A stretch of 64,000 nt of DNA from Actinopolymorpha sp. NPDC004070 (GTDB lineage Bacteria; Actinomycetota; Actinomycetes; Propionibacteriales; Actinopolymorphaceae). Positions 1 to 8,111 of this stretch are shown here, piece by piece (the stretch's first letter is position 1; every line of letters starts with the position of its first letter). The position numbers and the translations under genes were made by a program. The notes below the pieces were generated by a model. The model made no database searches. It was not told the origin of the DNA and saw only the letters and a program-made list of their open reading frames with translations. The stretch is from the NCBI RefSeq assembly GCF_040610475.1, contig NZ_JBEXMJ010000005.1:71631-135630 (forward strand). The letters run 5' to 3'.

Positions 1-1
1 C

Positions 2-256
2 GGTGAGCGAACCCTGTTGGTGCCGTACCTGCGCGACCCCGGCACCGGCGTGCACACCGAGGTCGAACGCACTCCCCACGGCGTGCGCCTCGTGCACGGG
101 GACGAGGTGGTCGTGGTCGAGGTGGAAGCGCCCGTGCAGGCGATGGTGCACCTGCCCCACGGCTTCGAGAACCGCCGCGGGCTGTGCGGACTGGTCCGGC
201 TCGACCTGGTCGGCGTGCACGACACCGTGCGCTTCACCATCTCCGTGGAACGCTGA
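2..256 (+). CDS. C-terminal end of an unidentified protein (5' end outside window)
   Basis: This is the last 84 codons of a gene that begins before the window, read from base 2 to a TGA at 254-256. The peptide alternates Val/Glu/Thr-rich strands and short turns (for example GDEVVVVEVEAPV), so it looks like an all-beta C-terminal domain. Such domains close many polysaccharide lyases and glycosidases, and the surrounding genes are carbohydrate-related, but no diagnostic motif is visible and the family is not assigned. It ends 14 bp before a strong hairpin and converges with the next gene. Confidence 0.6.
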   Translation, partial: GERTLLVPYLRDPGTGVHTEVERTPHGVRLVHGDEVVVVEVEAPVQAMVHLPHGFENRRGLCGLVRLDLVGVHDTVRFTISVER

Positions 257-270
257 ACCGAGAACGCGAA

Positions 271-303
271 CGGGCCCCGCACCGAGCAACGATGCGGGGC
301 CCG
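271..303. terminator. Bidirectional hairpin terminator between convergent genes
   Basis: A perfect 11-bp stem (CGGGCCCCGCA with its complement) encloses an 11-nt loop in the 83-bp gap between two convergent genes. There is no T-tract, as is common for actinobacterial terminators. It could serve both genes. Confidence 0.7.
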
Positions 304-339
304 AACGTCGGTCGGATCACCAACCAGGCGGCGCGGAAC

Positions 340-2349
340 TCAGTCGCGCAGGTCCAGCCAGCGCACCTCGTCCGGCGTCAGCTCCACCTGCAGGCCGGGC
401 AGCGAGCTGTGCGTCTCCGACAACGCGCGCGGCCCGATCAGCGGGAACGTCGGGAAGTCCTGGTGCAGGACGTACGCCAGCGCGATCGCGGTCGGATGCA
501 CGCCACGCTTCTTCGCCAGCGACGTCGCCCGGGCCAGCCGCTCGAAGTTGTCGTCGCTGTACCAGCACCGGACCAGCTCGGCGTCCGACCGGTCCTCGGG
601 CTTGGCCCGCCCGGTGAAGAAGCCCCGCGCCTGACTCGACCAGGGCATCAACGCCAGCTGGTTCTTCTCCAGCCACTGCCGGGACTCGTCGTCACTGACG
701 GCCAGGCAGCCGGCCCAGGGAACGTCCAGCGCCCTTGCCAGGCTGAAGTTGTTGCTCACCGCAACCATGGGTTGACGACCGTTGGCCTCGGCGTAGGCGT
801 TCGCCTCGGCGAGGCGCTCCAGCGTCCAGTTCGAACCGCCGTACGCCTTGATCCGGCCGGCCCGGAAATGCTCGTCCAGCACGTCGACGAACTCACCCAC
901 CGGGTAGTCGGTGTTGTCCCGGTGCATGAAGTAGACGTCGACGTAGTCGGTCTGCAGCCGTTCCAGCGACTCGTGCAGCTGCCGGGTGATGGACTCCGGG
1001 TCGCAGTGCGGGGTGTGCGCACCCTTGCCGATGACCACCACGTCGTCGCGGACGCCCCGGTTGTGGATCCACTGCCCCAGCACGCGTTCGCACTGCCCAC
1101 CGCCGTAGATGTAGCCGGTGTCGAAGGTGGTCCCGCCACGCTCGAAGAAGTCGTCGAACATCGCGGTGCCGTGCGAGAGGTTCATCTGGTTGTCCACGCC
1201 CATCACCAGACGGGACACCTGCTTGTCGACGCCCACGATCCGGCCGTACTTCATGGTGTGGTCGTCACGCCGGCGTAGCGGCCGCCGGTGCACTGTGGGC
1301 CGGTTGGCGTCCAGCCGCTCCGAGGGGTACTCCAGCCCGATCTCGGCGCGCCAGGCGTCCAGCGTGGCTGCCGTTCCGAGCGAGTCCGCCCAGGTCATCG
1401 CCGGCGCCTGCCGGTCGGCCAGGTGCGCGGCCACCGTGTCGGCCTCCGCGGCGTACAACGGCACCGTCTCCACCTCGACGTGCCGGTCGTCCTCGCCGAC
1501 GCGGCGGACGTCGATGCCCGCGCTGCTCCCGTCGCGGGCCGGCAGCCACGGGTTGGGCACCACGAGATAGCCCTCGCTGCCGACCACCCGGACGACGTTC
1601 TCCGCCGACTTGCGGATGCCGGTCACCACGTGTGCGGACACTCCGCCGGGGAACGTGAGGTTGGCCGCGGCCCACTCGTCGACGCCGGTCTCGCCGACCC
1701 GGCCGACCGCGCTGACCGACGTGGGCTCGGCGAACGGCTCACCGGTCGCCACCCCGGCGATCAGCCGGGCCATCGTGACGGGGTAGCCACCCACGTCGAG
1801 GATGCCGCCGCCGGCGAGTTCGGGGTCCCACAGCCGGCTGCCGGGGTTCGGGGAACCACCGAACGCGAACGACGCCTCGATCTGGTGGATCTTCCCGATC
1901 GCGCCCTCGCGCAACAGGTCCAGCAGGGCCGCGGTCTGCGGCACGCAGCGATACATGAACGCCTCCATCAAGAAGACGTCGTGCTCGCGGGCCGCCTCGA
2001 TCACGGCCATCGTCTCGGCGTGGTTCACGGTCAGGGGCTTCTCGCACAGGATGTGCTTGCCCGCCTCGGCCGCCCTGATCGCCCACTGCGCGTGCTGCGG
2101 GTGCGGGGTGGAGATGTAGACCGCGTCGACCTCGTCGTCGGCGAGTAGTTCCTCGTAGCTGCCGTAACTGCGGGCGCCGCCGAACTCCGTGGCGAACGCC
2201 TTCGCCTTGTCGAGGTCGCGACTGCCCACCGCCACGAGCACGCCGGTGCTCGACGCCGGAAGGTCTCCTGCAAATCGGCGGGCGATGTTGCCCGGGCCGA
2301 GGATTCCCCAGCCCAGCTTTCCGTCCGCACGTGTGATGTCTGGTGCCAT
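340..2349 (-). CDS. Fused Gfo/Idh/MocA oxidoreductase - aldo/keto reductase
   Basis: The protein has 669 aa and two complete NAD(P)-dependent oxidoreductases in one frame. Residues 8-355 form a Gfo/Idh/MocA dehydrogenase (Rossmann motif GILGPGNIA, then the family's EKP motif in EKPLTVN). Residues from 366 (KYGRIVGVDKQ) form an aldo/keto reductase with the D-Y-K-H tetrad visible in FDTGYIY, VVIGKG and YFMHRDN. The 10-20-residue linker is Arg-rich. A Met at 1254 could start a separate reductase, but no ribosome site precedes it and no stop separates the halves. The ATG at 2349 is chosen because the Rossmann motif follows it closely. Sugar oxidation followed by reduction is a plausible joint role; the substrate is unknown. 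It is divergent from a sugar ABC importer. Confidence 0.85.
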   Translation of the reverse strand: MAPDITRADGKLGWGILGPGNIARRFAGDLPASSTGVLVAVGSRDLDKAKAFATEFGGARSYGSYEELLADDEVDAVYISTPHPQHAQWAIRAAEAGKHILCEKPLTVNHAETMAVIEAAREHDVFLMEAFMYRCVPQTAALLDLLREGAIGKIHQIEASFAFGGSPNPGSRLWDPELAGGGILDVGGYPVTMARLIAGVATGEPFAEPTSVSAVGRVGETGVDEWAAANLTFPGGVSAHVVTGIRKSAENVVRVVGSEGYLVVPNPWLPARDGSSAGIDVRRVGEDDRHVEVETVPLYAAEADTVAAHLADRQAPAMTWADSLGTAATLDAWRAEIGLEYPSERLDANRPTVHRRPLRRRDDHTMKYGRIVGVDKQVSRLVMGVDNQMNLSHGTAMFDDFFERGGTTFDTGYIYGGGQCERVLGQWIHNRGVRDDVVVIGKGAHTPHCDPESITRQLHESLERLQTDYVDVYFMHRDNTDYPVGEFVDVLDEHFRAGRIKAYGGSNWTLERLAEANAYAEANGRQPMVAVSNNFSLARALDVPWAGCLAVSDDESRQWLEKNQLALMPWSSQARGFFTGRAKPEDRSDAELVRCWYSDDNFERLARATSLAKKRGVHPTAIALAYVLHQDFPTFPLIGPRALSETHSSLPGLQVELTPDEVRWLDLRD

Positions 2350-2544
2350 GGGGCCAAGCCTTCCAGGCTGCCCGGGCAACCTCGGCGCCGAGCCGCTACC
2401 GGTCGCCGGACTGGCCGAACTCGGACAGCGCAAGGCGGGGTTGGCGGTTTTCGGCGACCCTGGGTCGTCTCCACAACCCCCGGCGTGTTCGGCAGTGTGA
2501 TCGGTCCTTGCCAGATGCGGGGCTCGATGCCATCTTCTGGTGCT

Positions 2545-2566
2545 CACACGGGGTCAGCTACGTGTG
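2545..2566. promoter_or_regulatory. Inverted repeat upstream of the sugar ABC operon
   Basis: CACACG and CGTGTG are spaced by 10 bp, 40 bp upstream of the binding-protein start and inside the 256-bp divergent gap with the fusion oxidoreductase. The symmetry suits a dimeric regulator, but no partner is identified. The rest of the gap shows nothing else clear. Confidence 0.3.
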
Positions 2567-2605
2567 CGGAGCGCGACGATCAAGCGCGACGAACAAAGGA
2601 GTGCG

Positions 2606-4003
2606 ATGGTCATGCCGGCAGCACGCATCTCGCGCCGACGGGCGATCCAGGCCCTCGGGGGGCTTGGCCTGGGCGCGATGGGCCTCCTCAACGGAGGCTG
2701 CACGTTCACCAAGGGCACGCCGCCCATCACCGACGTCGGCCTGGACAAGAAGCCGGCGCCTGGCCGGAAGACGAACATCGAGGTCTACAGCGTCTGGGGC
2801 GGAACCGTCGGAGCGGGAATGGTCAAGCTCGCGGCGCTCTTCGAAAAGGCCCAGCCGGACATCGGCGTACGCGTGGTCTACGCGCCCGCCGGCATGGGCG
2901 GCGGCGCGGTCCAGCAGAAGCTGTTCACCGCCATCGCCGGCGACAACCCGCCCGACGTCGGACAGCTCGTGCCGGCCCAGGCGCCGCAGTGGGTCGAGCT
3001 CGGCATCATGACCGACCTCACCGACCGATACCGCGCTGCCGGCCTTGGCAAGGACGACTTCTTCGCGCCGATCTGGGACGGCATCCAGTACAAGGACAGG
3101 GTCTGGCAGATGCAGTGGGACGCCGACCCGAACTTCCCGTTCTTCTGGAACAAGCAGCTGTTCGAGGACTCGGGCCTGGACCCGGACAAGCCACCGAGGA
3201 CGCTGGACGAGGTGGACGAGTACTCCGCGAAGATCCTGAAGAAGTCCGGGGCAAACGTCACCAAGATCGGCATGATCCCCTGGGACTCCTACGGCTACTC
3301 CAACTCGCTGTTCACGTGGGGCTTCGGCTTCGGCGCGGAGTTCTACGACCAGGAACGCGAGGAGGTCACTCCCGACCACGAGTACTCCGTGAAGGCGCTG
3401 GAGTGGATCGTCAAGTACGCGCGGTCGGTGGGTGGAGCGGACCGGGTGACGGTGACGCCGCCGGGGCTCCAGCTGCACCCGTTCAGCACCGGCAACATCG
3501 GCATGTCCCCGCTCGTCGCGCCGAACTACCGCGACATCAAGACCAACGTCAAGGACATGAAGATCGGCGCCACGCTCCTGCCGTTCGAACCGCCCGGGGC
3601 GAAGGCTCCAGGCGCCGGCGCCTGGATCGGCGGCTGGGGGATGTTCATCCCGGCCACCGCCCGGCACAAGGACGAGGCCTGGGAGTTCATGCGCTGGGCC
3701 GGCGCCACCGACGAGGGCACCAAGGCCCAGTGGGACACGATCGGCTTCCCGCCCGGCTACCGCAAGGCCTCGGTCCTGTCCGAGATCCGTGATGATCCGG
3801 TGATGGCGCCGTTCTACGACGTGCTCACGACCGCCACCAACATCCGGCCTCCGGTCCCGGTGGCCGACTTCTACTTCACCCAGCTCGACGAACAGATCAG
3901 CAACGCCGTGCTCGGGTTGAGCACACCCCTCCAGGCCCTGCGCACGGTCAAGAAGAACGTCATGGGCGAATGGGACAGGTTCCGGAAGGAGGTCCAGGCA
4001 TGA
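2606..4003 (+). CDS. Sugar ABC transporter substrate-binding protein
   Basis: This 465-aa extracellular solute-binding protein is of the CUT1 (family 1) type. The N-terminus has twin arginines (RRRAIQ) followed by a hydrophobic stretch and Cys32 in LLNGGC, an imperfect lipobox, so Tat export and possible lipidation are likely. Mature-part features such as FFWNKQLFEDSGLDPDKPP and the C-terminal DEAWEFMRW are typical of this family. A strong AAAGGAG lies at 2595-2601; ATG 2606 is used, and the in-frame ATG 2612 has better spacing. Its stop overlaps the next start (ATGA). It should deliver a sugar or oligosaccharide to the two permeases downstream. Confidence 0.9.
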   Translation: MVMPAARISRRRAIQALGGLGLGAMGLLNGGCTFTKGTPPITDVGLDKKPAPGRKTNIEVYSVWGGTVGAGMVKLAALFEKAQPDIGVRVVYAPAGMGGGAVQQKLFTAIAGDNPPDVGQLVPAQAPQWVELGIMTDLTDRYRAAGLGKDDFFAPIWDGIQYKDRVWQMQWDADPNFPFFWNKQLFEDSGLDPDKPPRTLDEVDEYSAKILKKSGANVTKIGMIPWDSYGYSNSLFTWGFGFGAEFYDQEREEVTPDHEYSVKALEWIVKYARSVGGADRVTVTPPGLQLHPFSTGNIGMSPLVAPNYRDIKTNVKDMKIGATLLPFEPPGAKAPGAGAWIGGWGMFIPATARHKDEAWEFMRWAGATDEGTKAQWDTIGFPPGYRKASVLSEIRDDPVMAPFYDVLTTATNIRPPVPVADFYFTQLDEQISNAVLGLSTPLQALRTVKKNVMGEWDRFRKEVQA

Positions 4004-4950
4004 CCGCGACCTCGGCGCCGTCGACACGGGCCGGCACACGATCCAGCACCAGGCGGTCCGCACGCACGCCCCAGCAGCGACGCAACTTCTTCTGGGGCCT
4101 GGTGTTCACCTCACCGGCGATCATCGGGCTGTTGTGGTTCACCGCCTACCCGGTGCTGGTGTCGCTGTACTACAGCTTCACCTCGGCCACGATGATGAAG
4201 CCCGCGGAGTGGCTCGGACTCGGCAACTACGAGTCGCTGGGGTCGGACTCCGCCTTCTGGAACTCACTCGGCAACACTCTCTACTACATCGTGGTGAGCG
4301 TGCCGCTCGGCATCGCGGTGGCGTTGTTCCTCGCCATCCTGCTCAACCTGAACGTCCGCGGGCAGTCGATCTACCGGGTGATCTTCTACCTCCCGGCGAT
4401 CGTCCCGCTGGTCGCCTCCGCCGTGGTGTGGTTGTACGTCTTCAATCCGCAGTACGGCGTCCTCAACACCGTCCTCGGGTGGTTCGGCATCACCGGTCCG
4501 GGCTGGCTGGCCAGTCCGGAGTGGGCGATGCCCGCGCTGATCATCTTCAGTACCTGGGGCGCGGGCAACCTGATGATCATCCTGCTGGCGGGCCTGCAGG
4601 ACGTGCCGCAGGACCTGCACGACCAGGCCAAGGTCGACGGCGCCGGGGTGTTCCGGCGCTTCCGGCACGTGAGCCTGCCGTTCCTCAGCCCGCACCTGTT
4701 GTTCGCACTGGTCACCGGCCTGATCGCGGGCTTCCAGTTCTTCACACCGGTGTTCGTGCTGACCAACGGCACCGGCGGCCCGGCGGGCAAGACCCTCGTG
4801 TCCGGGCTGTACCTGTACCAGAACGCGTTCCAGTTCTTCAAGGTCGGCTACGCGAGCGCGATCGCCTGGGTGCTGTTCATCATCGTCGGCCTGGGTACCG
4901 CGCTCGTCTTCCGCCTGGTCGGCCGGCGCGTCTACTACGGCGGAGCATAG
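4000..4950 (+). CDS. Sugar ABC transporter permease (first, MalF-type)
   Basis: This 316-aa inner-membrane permease has about six hydrophobic segments and the cytoplasmic EAA loop near residues 205-225 (DLHDQAKVDGAGVFRRFRHV), which docks on the ATPase. The first about 30 residues are Ser/Thr/Arg-rich and cytoplasmic. GGAAGGAGG at 3984-3992 precedes the ATG by 7 nt, and the start overlaps the binding-protein stop by 4 nt, so the genes are translationally coupled. No ATPase gene is nearby. Actinobacteria often share one MsiK-type ATPase among such systems, which is an inference here. Confidence 0.92.
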   Translation: MTATSAPSTRAGTRSSTRRSARTPQQRRNFFWGLVFTSPAIIGLLWFTAYPVLVSLYYSFTSATMMKPAEWLGLGNYESLGSDSAFWNSLGNTLYYIVVSVPLGIAVALFLAILLNLNVRGQSIYRVIFYLPAIVPLVASAVVWLYVFNPQYGVLNTVLGWFGITGPGWLASPEWAMPALIIFSTWGAGNLMIILLAGLQDVPQDLHDQAKVDGAGVFRRFRHVSLPFLSPHLLFALVTGLIAGFQFFTPVFVLTNGTGGPAGKTLVSGLYLYQNAFQFFKVGYASAIAWVLFIIVGLGTALVFRLVGRRVYYGGA

Positions 4951-4964
4951 GAGGGCTTGGAGAG

Positions 4965-5837
4965 ATGGCAGTCGCACAACGTACGGCCCTCCCCGCCCAA
5001 CGGGGCGCGGGCTGGAACAAACTCGCCGAGAAGATCGTCGCGCACGCGTTCCTGATCGTGATCAGCGTGATCTTCATGGTGCCGTTCTTCTGGATGGTCT
5101 CCGGCTCGCTGAAGACCGGCGTCGACCTGAACGCCTTTCCGGTGGTGTGGTTTCCCAAGACGCTGACGCTGGAGAACTACATCGCCGGGCTGCAGGTGTT
5201 CCCCTTCGCCCGCTACCTGTTCAACACCCTGGTGATCTGCGCCTTCTCCATGCTGGGCGCCGCGCTGTCGAGCTCGTTCGTGGCGTACGGGCTGTCCCGG
5301 ATCGAGTGGCGGTGGCGCACACCGCTGTTCGTGGTGATCCTGTCCACGATGATGATCCCGTTCTACGTCACGATGGTGCCGCTGTTCACGATGTTCCGGG
5401 CGATCGGGTGGACCGACACCTACCTGCCGCTGATCGTTCCGCACTTCTTCGGCGTGCCGTTCTACATCTTCCTGCTCCGGCAGTTCTTCCTGAGCATCCC
5501 GAGGGAGATGTCGGAGTCAGCTCGCATGGACGGCGCCAACGAGCTGGTCATCTACTGGCGGATCATCCTGCCGCTCGCCAAGCCGGCCTTGGCGGCGGTG
5601 GCGTTGTTCCAGTTCCTCACCTCGTGGAACGACCTGCTCGGCCCGTTGATCTACCTCAGCGACGCCGACAGCTACACCCTCTCGCTCGGGCTGACCTTCT
5701 TCCGCAGCGAGTACAGCTCGCAGTTCGGGCCGCTGATGGCGGCCAGCACGGTGGTGGTGATCCCGGTGATCGTGGTGTTCTTCTTCGCCCAGCGCACCTT
5801 CATCCAGGGCATCACCCTCACGGGCGTGAAGGGCTGA
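4965..5837 (+). CDS. Sugar ABC transporter permease (second, MalG-type)
   Basis: This 290-aa permease begins with a short cytoplasmic tail and has six membrane segments. The EAA loop is at about residues 185-205 (REMSESARMDGANELVIYW). It partners with the preceding permease. The start is the ATG 14 bp after the upstream stop, with GAGGG 9 nt before it. The operon ends about 120 bp later at a strong terminator, so binding protein and two permeases form one three-gene unit. Confidence 0.92.
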   Translation: MAVAQRTALPAQRGAGWNKLAEKIVAHAFLIVISVIFMVPFFWMVSGSLKTGVDLNAFPVVWFPKTLTLENYIAGLQVFPFARYLFNTLVICAFSMLGAALSSSFVAYGLSRIEWRWRTPLFVVILSTMMIPFYVTMVPLFTMFRAIGWTDTYLPLIVPHFFGVPFYIFLLRQFFLSIPREMSESARMDGANELVIYWRIILPLAKPALAAVALFQFLTSWNDLLGPLIYLSDADSYTLSLGLTFFRSEYSSQFGPLMAASTVVVIPVIVVFFFAQRTFIQGITLTGVKG

Positions 5838-5838
5838 G

Positions 5839-5860
5839 CGGCCCGACGTCGGCCCGACGT
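5839..5860 (+). repeat. 11-bp tandem duplication right after the permease stop
   Basis: CGGCCCGACGT occurs twice head to tail starting 1 bp after the TGA, followed by a partial third copy. It is one of several short tandem repeats placed at gene 3' ends in this window. Confidence 0.7.
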
Positions 5861-5960
5861 CGTACCTGTCGTCAACCCGTCGCCGACACGGCGTCAACCC
5901 GAACCTGCATCACCGGACCTGCCACAACCTGAAAGGGCAAAGAACGCCCGCAGGACCCGC

Positions 5961-6006
5961 GAACGCCCGGCCGAGACCATTCGGCCGGGCGTTCACATTG
6001 CTCTTT
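5961..6006 (+). terminator. Rho-independent terminator of the sugar ABC operon
   Basis: A perfect 14-bp stem (GAACGCCCGGCCGA and complement, 5961-5994) with a 6-nt loop is followed by ACATTGCTCTTTT. It lies 124 bp after the second permease. The stretch 6007-6132 beyond it holds nothing recognisable. Confidence 0.85.
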
Positions 6007-6132
6007 TGGTCACGCTCAGTGGTAATCCACGCCGAATTCGCCGCCCACGCTGTCGATCACAAGCTGGTAACGATCCCACACCAGGTGCCGGCTATCTCGG
6101 AAACCGCTCTCCAGATACCCGGCTTCCGGCAC

Positions 6133-6175
6133 AAAAAACCGTTGGGCGGGTGCCTTCACGGCACCCGCCCAACGG
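6133..6175 (-). terminator. Rho-independent terminator of the small HTH gene
   Basis: A perfect 16-bp stem (CCGTTGGGCGGGTGCC and complement, 6139-6175) with a 5-nt loop is flanked on the plus strand by AAAAAA. On the minus strand the hairpin is therefore followed by TTTTTT, the classic form. Confidence 0.88.
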
Positions 6176-6261
6176 GAGGTTCGGTAGGACCGACGGGCCG
6201 AGCGCTTCGTTGCGCTGTGACTCGCCGGCGCGGGAGAGCTGCTTCGAACCCTGGTGGGGTT

Positions 6262-6615
6262 CTAGATCAGCCCGTTCCTCGCGGCCCAAGCGACGACCTG
6301 AATAGGCGCCCGGGCACCGAGTCGGTCGCAGAGCGCCCGGGAACGCCGGCGCACCGTCCGATCGGAAAGCGCTAGCCGACGCGCGATGGCTTCCACCGGA
6401 AGCCCGTCGGCCAGCAGTGCCAGGAGCCTGATCTCGTCGTCGGTCACGCGACGCCTGAGGTCGGTCGTCGTCGTGACGTGACTTGGAACGTGACTCGGAA
6501 CATGACTGGGAACATTGTGATGCGTCGTGGTGACAGCTGGCGCACTGTAGATGCCCTCATTGGCGACACCAGCCGGTCGAAGAGCCCTCACTACGCCATG
6601 GCTGAGATCTGACAT
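6262..6615 (-). CDS. Small LuxR-type helix-turn-helix regulator
   Basis: The 117-aa protein has a C-terminal LuxR/GerE-like HTH (residues about 58-117: TDDEIRLLALLADGLPVEAIARRLALSDRTVRRR) and no receiver or sensor domain. The N-terminal half is disordered and contains VPSHVPSHVPSHV, a four-residue repeat. The start at 6615 is chosen because AAGGCGG lies 6 nt upstream and a promoter maps just upstream. An upstream GTG at 6702 would put the promoter inside the coding region. It is monocistronic with its own terminator. Its target is unknown; it may act on its own leader repeats. Confidence 0.75.
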   Translation of the reverse strand: MSDLSHGVVRALRPAGVANEGIYSAPAVTTTHHNVPSHVPSHVPSHVTTTTDLRRRVTDDEIRLLALLADGLPVEAIARRLALSDRTVRRRSRALCDRLGARAPIQVVAWAARNGLI

Positions 6616-6626
6616 GCCCATCCGCC

Positions 6627-6666
6627 TTCGCGTTGACCCCGTACCCTGCGTTCGCGTTAACCCCGT
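6627..6666 (-). promoter_or_regulatory. Direct repeats in the leader of the LuxR-type gene
   Basis: On the minus strand ACGGGGTTAACGCGAA (6651-6666) and ACGGGGTCAACGCGAA (6627-6642) match at 15 of 16 positions and are 24 bp apart. They begin at the predicted transcription start and end at the ribosome site, a good position for autoregulation. Confidence 0.45.
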
Positions 6667-6695
6667 GTTAAAAGAAGCGGCCTGAGTCGTTTCAA
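6667..6695 (-). promoter_or_regulatory. Predicted promoter of the LuxR-type gene
   Basis: TTGAAA (6690-6695) and TTTAAC (6667-6672) are separated by 17 bp on the minus strand. The remaining gap up to 6950 is relatively AT-rich around 6765-6790 but shows no gene. Confidence 0.5.
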
Positions 6696-6951
6696 TGTGC
6701 ACCTAAGGTACGGGCGCCGCCCCGCCTAGTCAACGGTCGGACGCACGCTGTTCCCGACTACTTCCCGCTATCAATAAACACTTCGTGAGCAGACGAACTC
6801 GCCTTGTCACATTGCGTTCGTTTCCTACAAGTAACGGCGACCACGCTACGCCGACACCGTCCGATGGTTGCCGTTCGACGGCCGGTGATCTTGACGCGTA
6901 ACCGCGGCGAAATCTCGACCGCGAACGCTTCCGGAAACGGACACCGGACAG

Positions 6952-6989
6952 CGAACGGCCCCCACACCGTGCGGTGTGGGGGCCGTTCG
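6952..6989 (-). terminator. Terminator of the ThuA-Gfo/Idh operon
   Basis: An 18-bp perfect inverted repeat (CGAACGGCCCCCACACCG and complement) begins 21 bp after the Gfo/Idh stop. There is no T-tract. Confidence 0.75.
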
Positions 6990-7010
6990 TGAGGTCGTGC
7001 GTCGAACGCT

Positions 7011-8111
7011 TCAGGCCACGTCGGGGGTGGCACCCTCGGGGACGGCCGCCGGCCGCTCCACCGTGCTCTCCACCTCGACCGGAGCGCCGCTCTGGGCGCC
7101 GGACTCCAGCAGGGACTCCATCACGTCGAGCACGTGGTAGGCGAGCTCGCCGCTGGCCCGGTGCGGCCCGCCGTCGCGGATCGCCCGTGCCATGTCGGCC
7201 AGGCCGTAGCCGCGGCCGGAGTCGGCGTACCCGCCGGCCACCTTCGCCACCGACCACTCGCGGCTGCCCGGCTTGAACACCTCGACGTCGCCGGCGAAGC
7301 CGTTCGGGTCGGGGACCGACAGCGAACCCTCGCTGCCGTAGACCTCGATCCGGGGGAGCTTGGCGCCCCACACGTCGAAGCTGGTGACGATCGAGGTGAG
7401 GACACCGGACTCATGCTCGAGGACGCCGGTCACGTGCGTGTCCACCTCCACGCTGAACGTCGTCCCCTCCTTCGGGCCGCTTCCGACGGTGCGCTCCTGC
7501 TTGGCCCGGCCGACCCGGCCGGTGACCCGGGCGATCGGCCCGAGCAGGTTGATCAGCGCACTGAGGTAGTAGGGGCCCATGTCCAGCAGCGGACCGCCGC
7601 CCGGCTTGTAGTAGAACTCCGGGTCCGGGTGCCACGGCTCGGGGCCGGGGCTGACGAAGAACGCGGTCGCCGCGGTCGGCTGGCCGATCTCCCCGCGGTC
7701 GAGCAGTGCCCGTGCCGTCTGCGTACCGGTGCCGAGCACGGTGTCGGGCGCGCAGCCGATCCGCAGGCCGGCCCGGGCGGCGGCGTCGAGCAGCGGCCGG
7801 GCCTCCTGCCGGGTGGCGGCCAGCGGCTTCTCGCCGTAGACGTGCTTGCCCGCACCGAGCGCGGCCAGCGCCACCGAGGCGTGCGCGGCCGGGATGGTGA
7901 GGTTGAGGATCGCCTCCACCTCGTCGTCGGCGTACAGCTCGTCGGGAGTCAGCGCCCGTACGCCGTACTTCTCCCCGGCGGCCTTGGCCCGCGAGATGTC
8001 CAGGTCGGCGGCGGCGACGACCTCGGTGCCCGGCAGCTTGGCCAGGTGCTCGAAGTACGTCCTGCTGATCGTGCCGGTGCCGACGACGCCAACCTTCAGC
8101 GGCTCGCCCAT
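7011..8111 (-). CDS. Gfo/Idh/MocA family oxidoreductase
   Basis: The 366-aa cytoplasmic NAD(P)-dependent dehydrogenase has Rossmann motif GVVGTGTISRTY at residues 8-19 and the EKP motif (GEKPLAA, about residue 93). The C-terminal alpha/beta substrate domain contains GGGPLLDMGPYY, typical of the family. Its start lies inside the 3' end of the preceding ThuA-like gene (16-nt overlap), so the two are coupled. ThuA/ThuB pairs of this type act on 3-keto sugars made from disaccharides such as trehalose; a similar sugar role is inferred. Confidence 0.88.
   Translation of the reverse strand: MGEPLKVGVVGTGTISRTYFEHLAKLPGTEVVAAADLDISRAKAAGEKYGVRALTPDELYADDEVEAILNLTIPAAHASVALAALGAGKHVYGEKPLAATRQEARPLLDAAARAGLRIGCAPDTVLGTGTQTARALLDRGEIGQPTAATAFFVSPGPEPWHPDPEFYYKPGGGPLLDMGPYYLSALINLLGPIARVTGRVGRAKQERTVGSGPKEGTTFSVEVDTHVTGVLEHESGVLTSIVTSFDVWGAKLPRIEVYGSEGSLSVPDPNGFAGDVEVFKPGSREWSVAKVAGGYADSGRGYGLADMARAIRDGGPHRASGELAYHVLDVMESLLESGAQSGAPVEVESTVERPAAVPEGATPDVA

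Noticed and set aside
1252..1280. Splitting the fusion into two genes at the Met at 1254
   Set aside because: No stop codon, no ribosome site and a continuous frame argue for one protein, although an internal start cannot be excluded.
2350..2547. N-terminal extension of the Gfo/Idh-AKR fusion to 2547
   Set aside because: The extra residues are low-complexity and the Rossmann motif follows closely after ATG 2349.
6616..6702. GTG 6702 as the start of the LuxR-type gene
   Set aside because: It would place a 17-bp-spaced promoter and twin repeats inside the gene and has no ribosome site, unlike ATG 6615.
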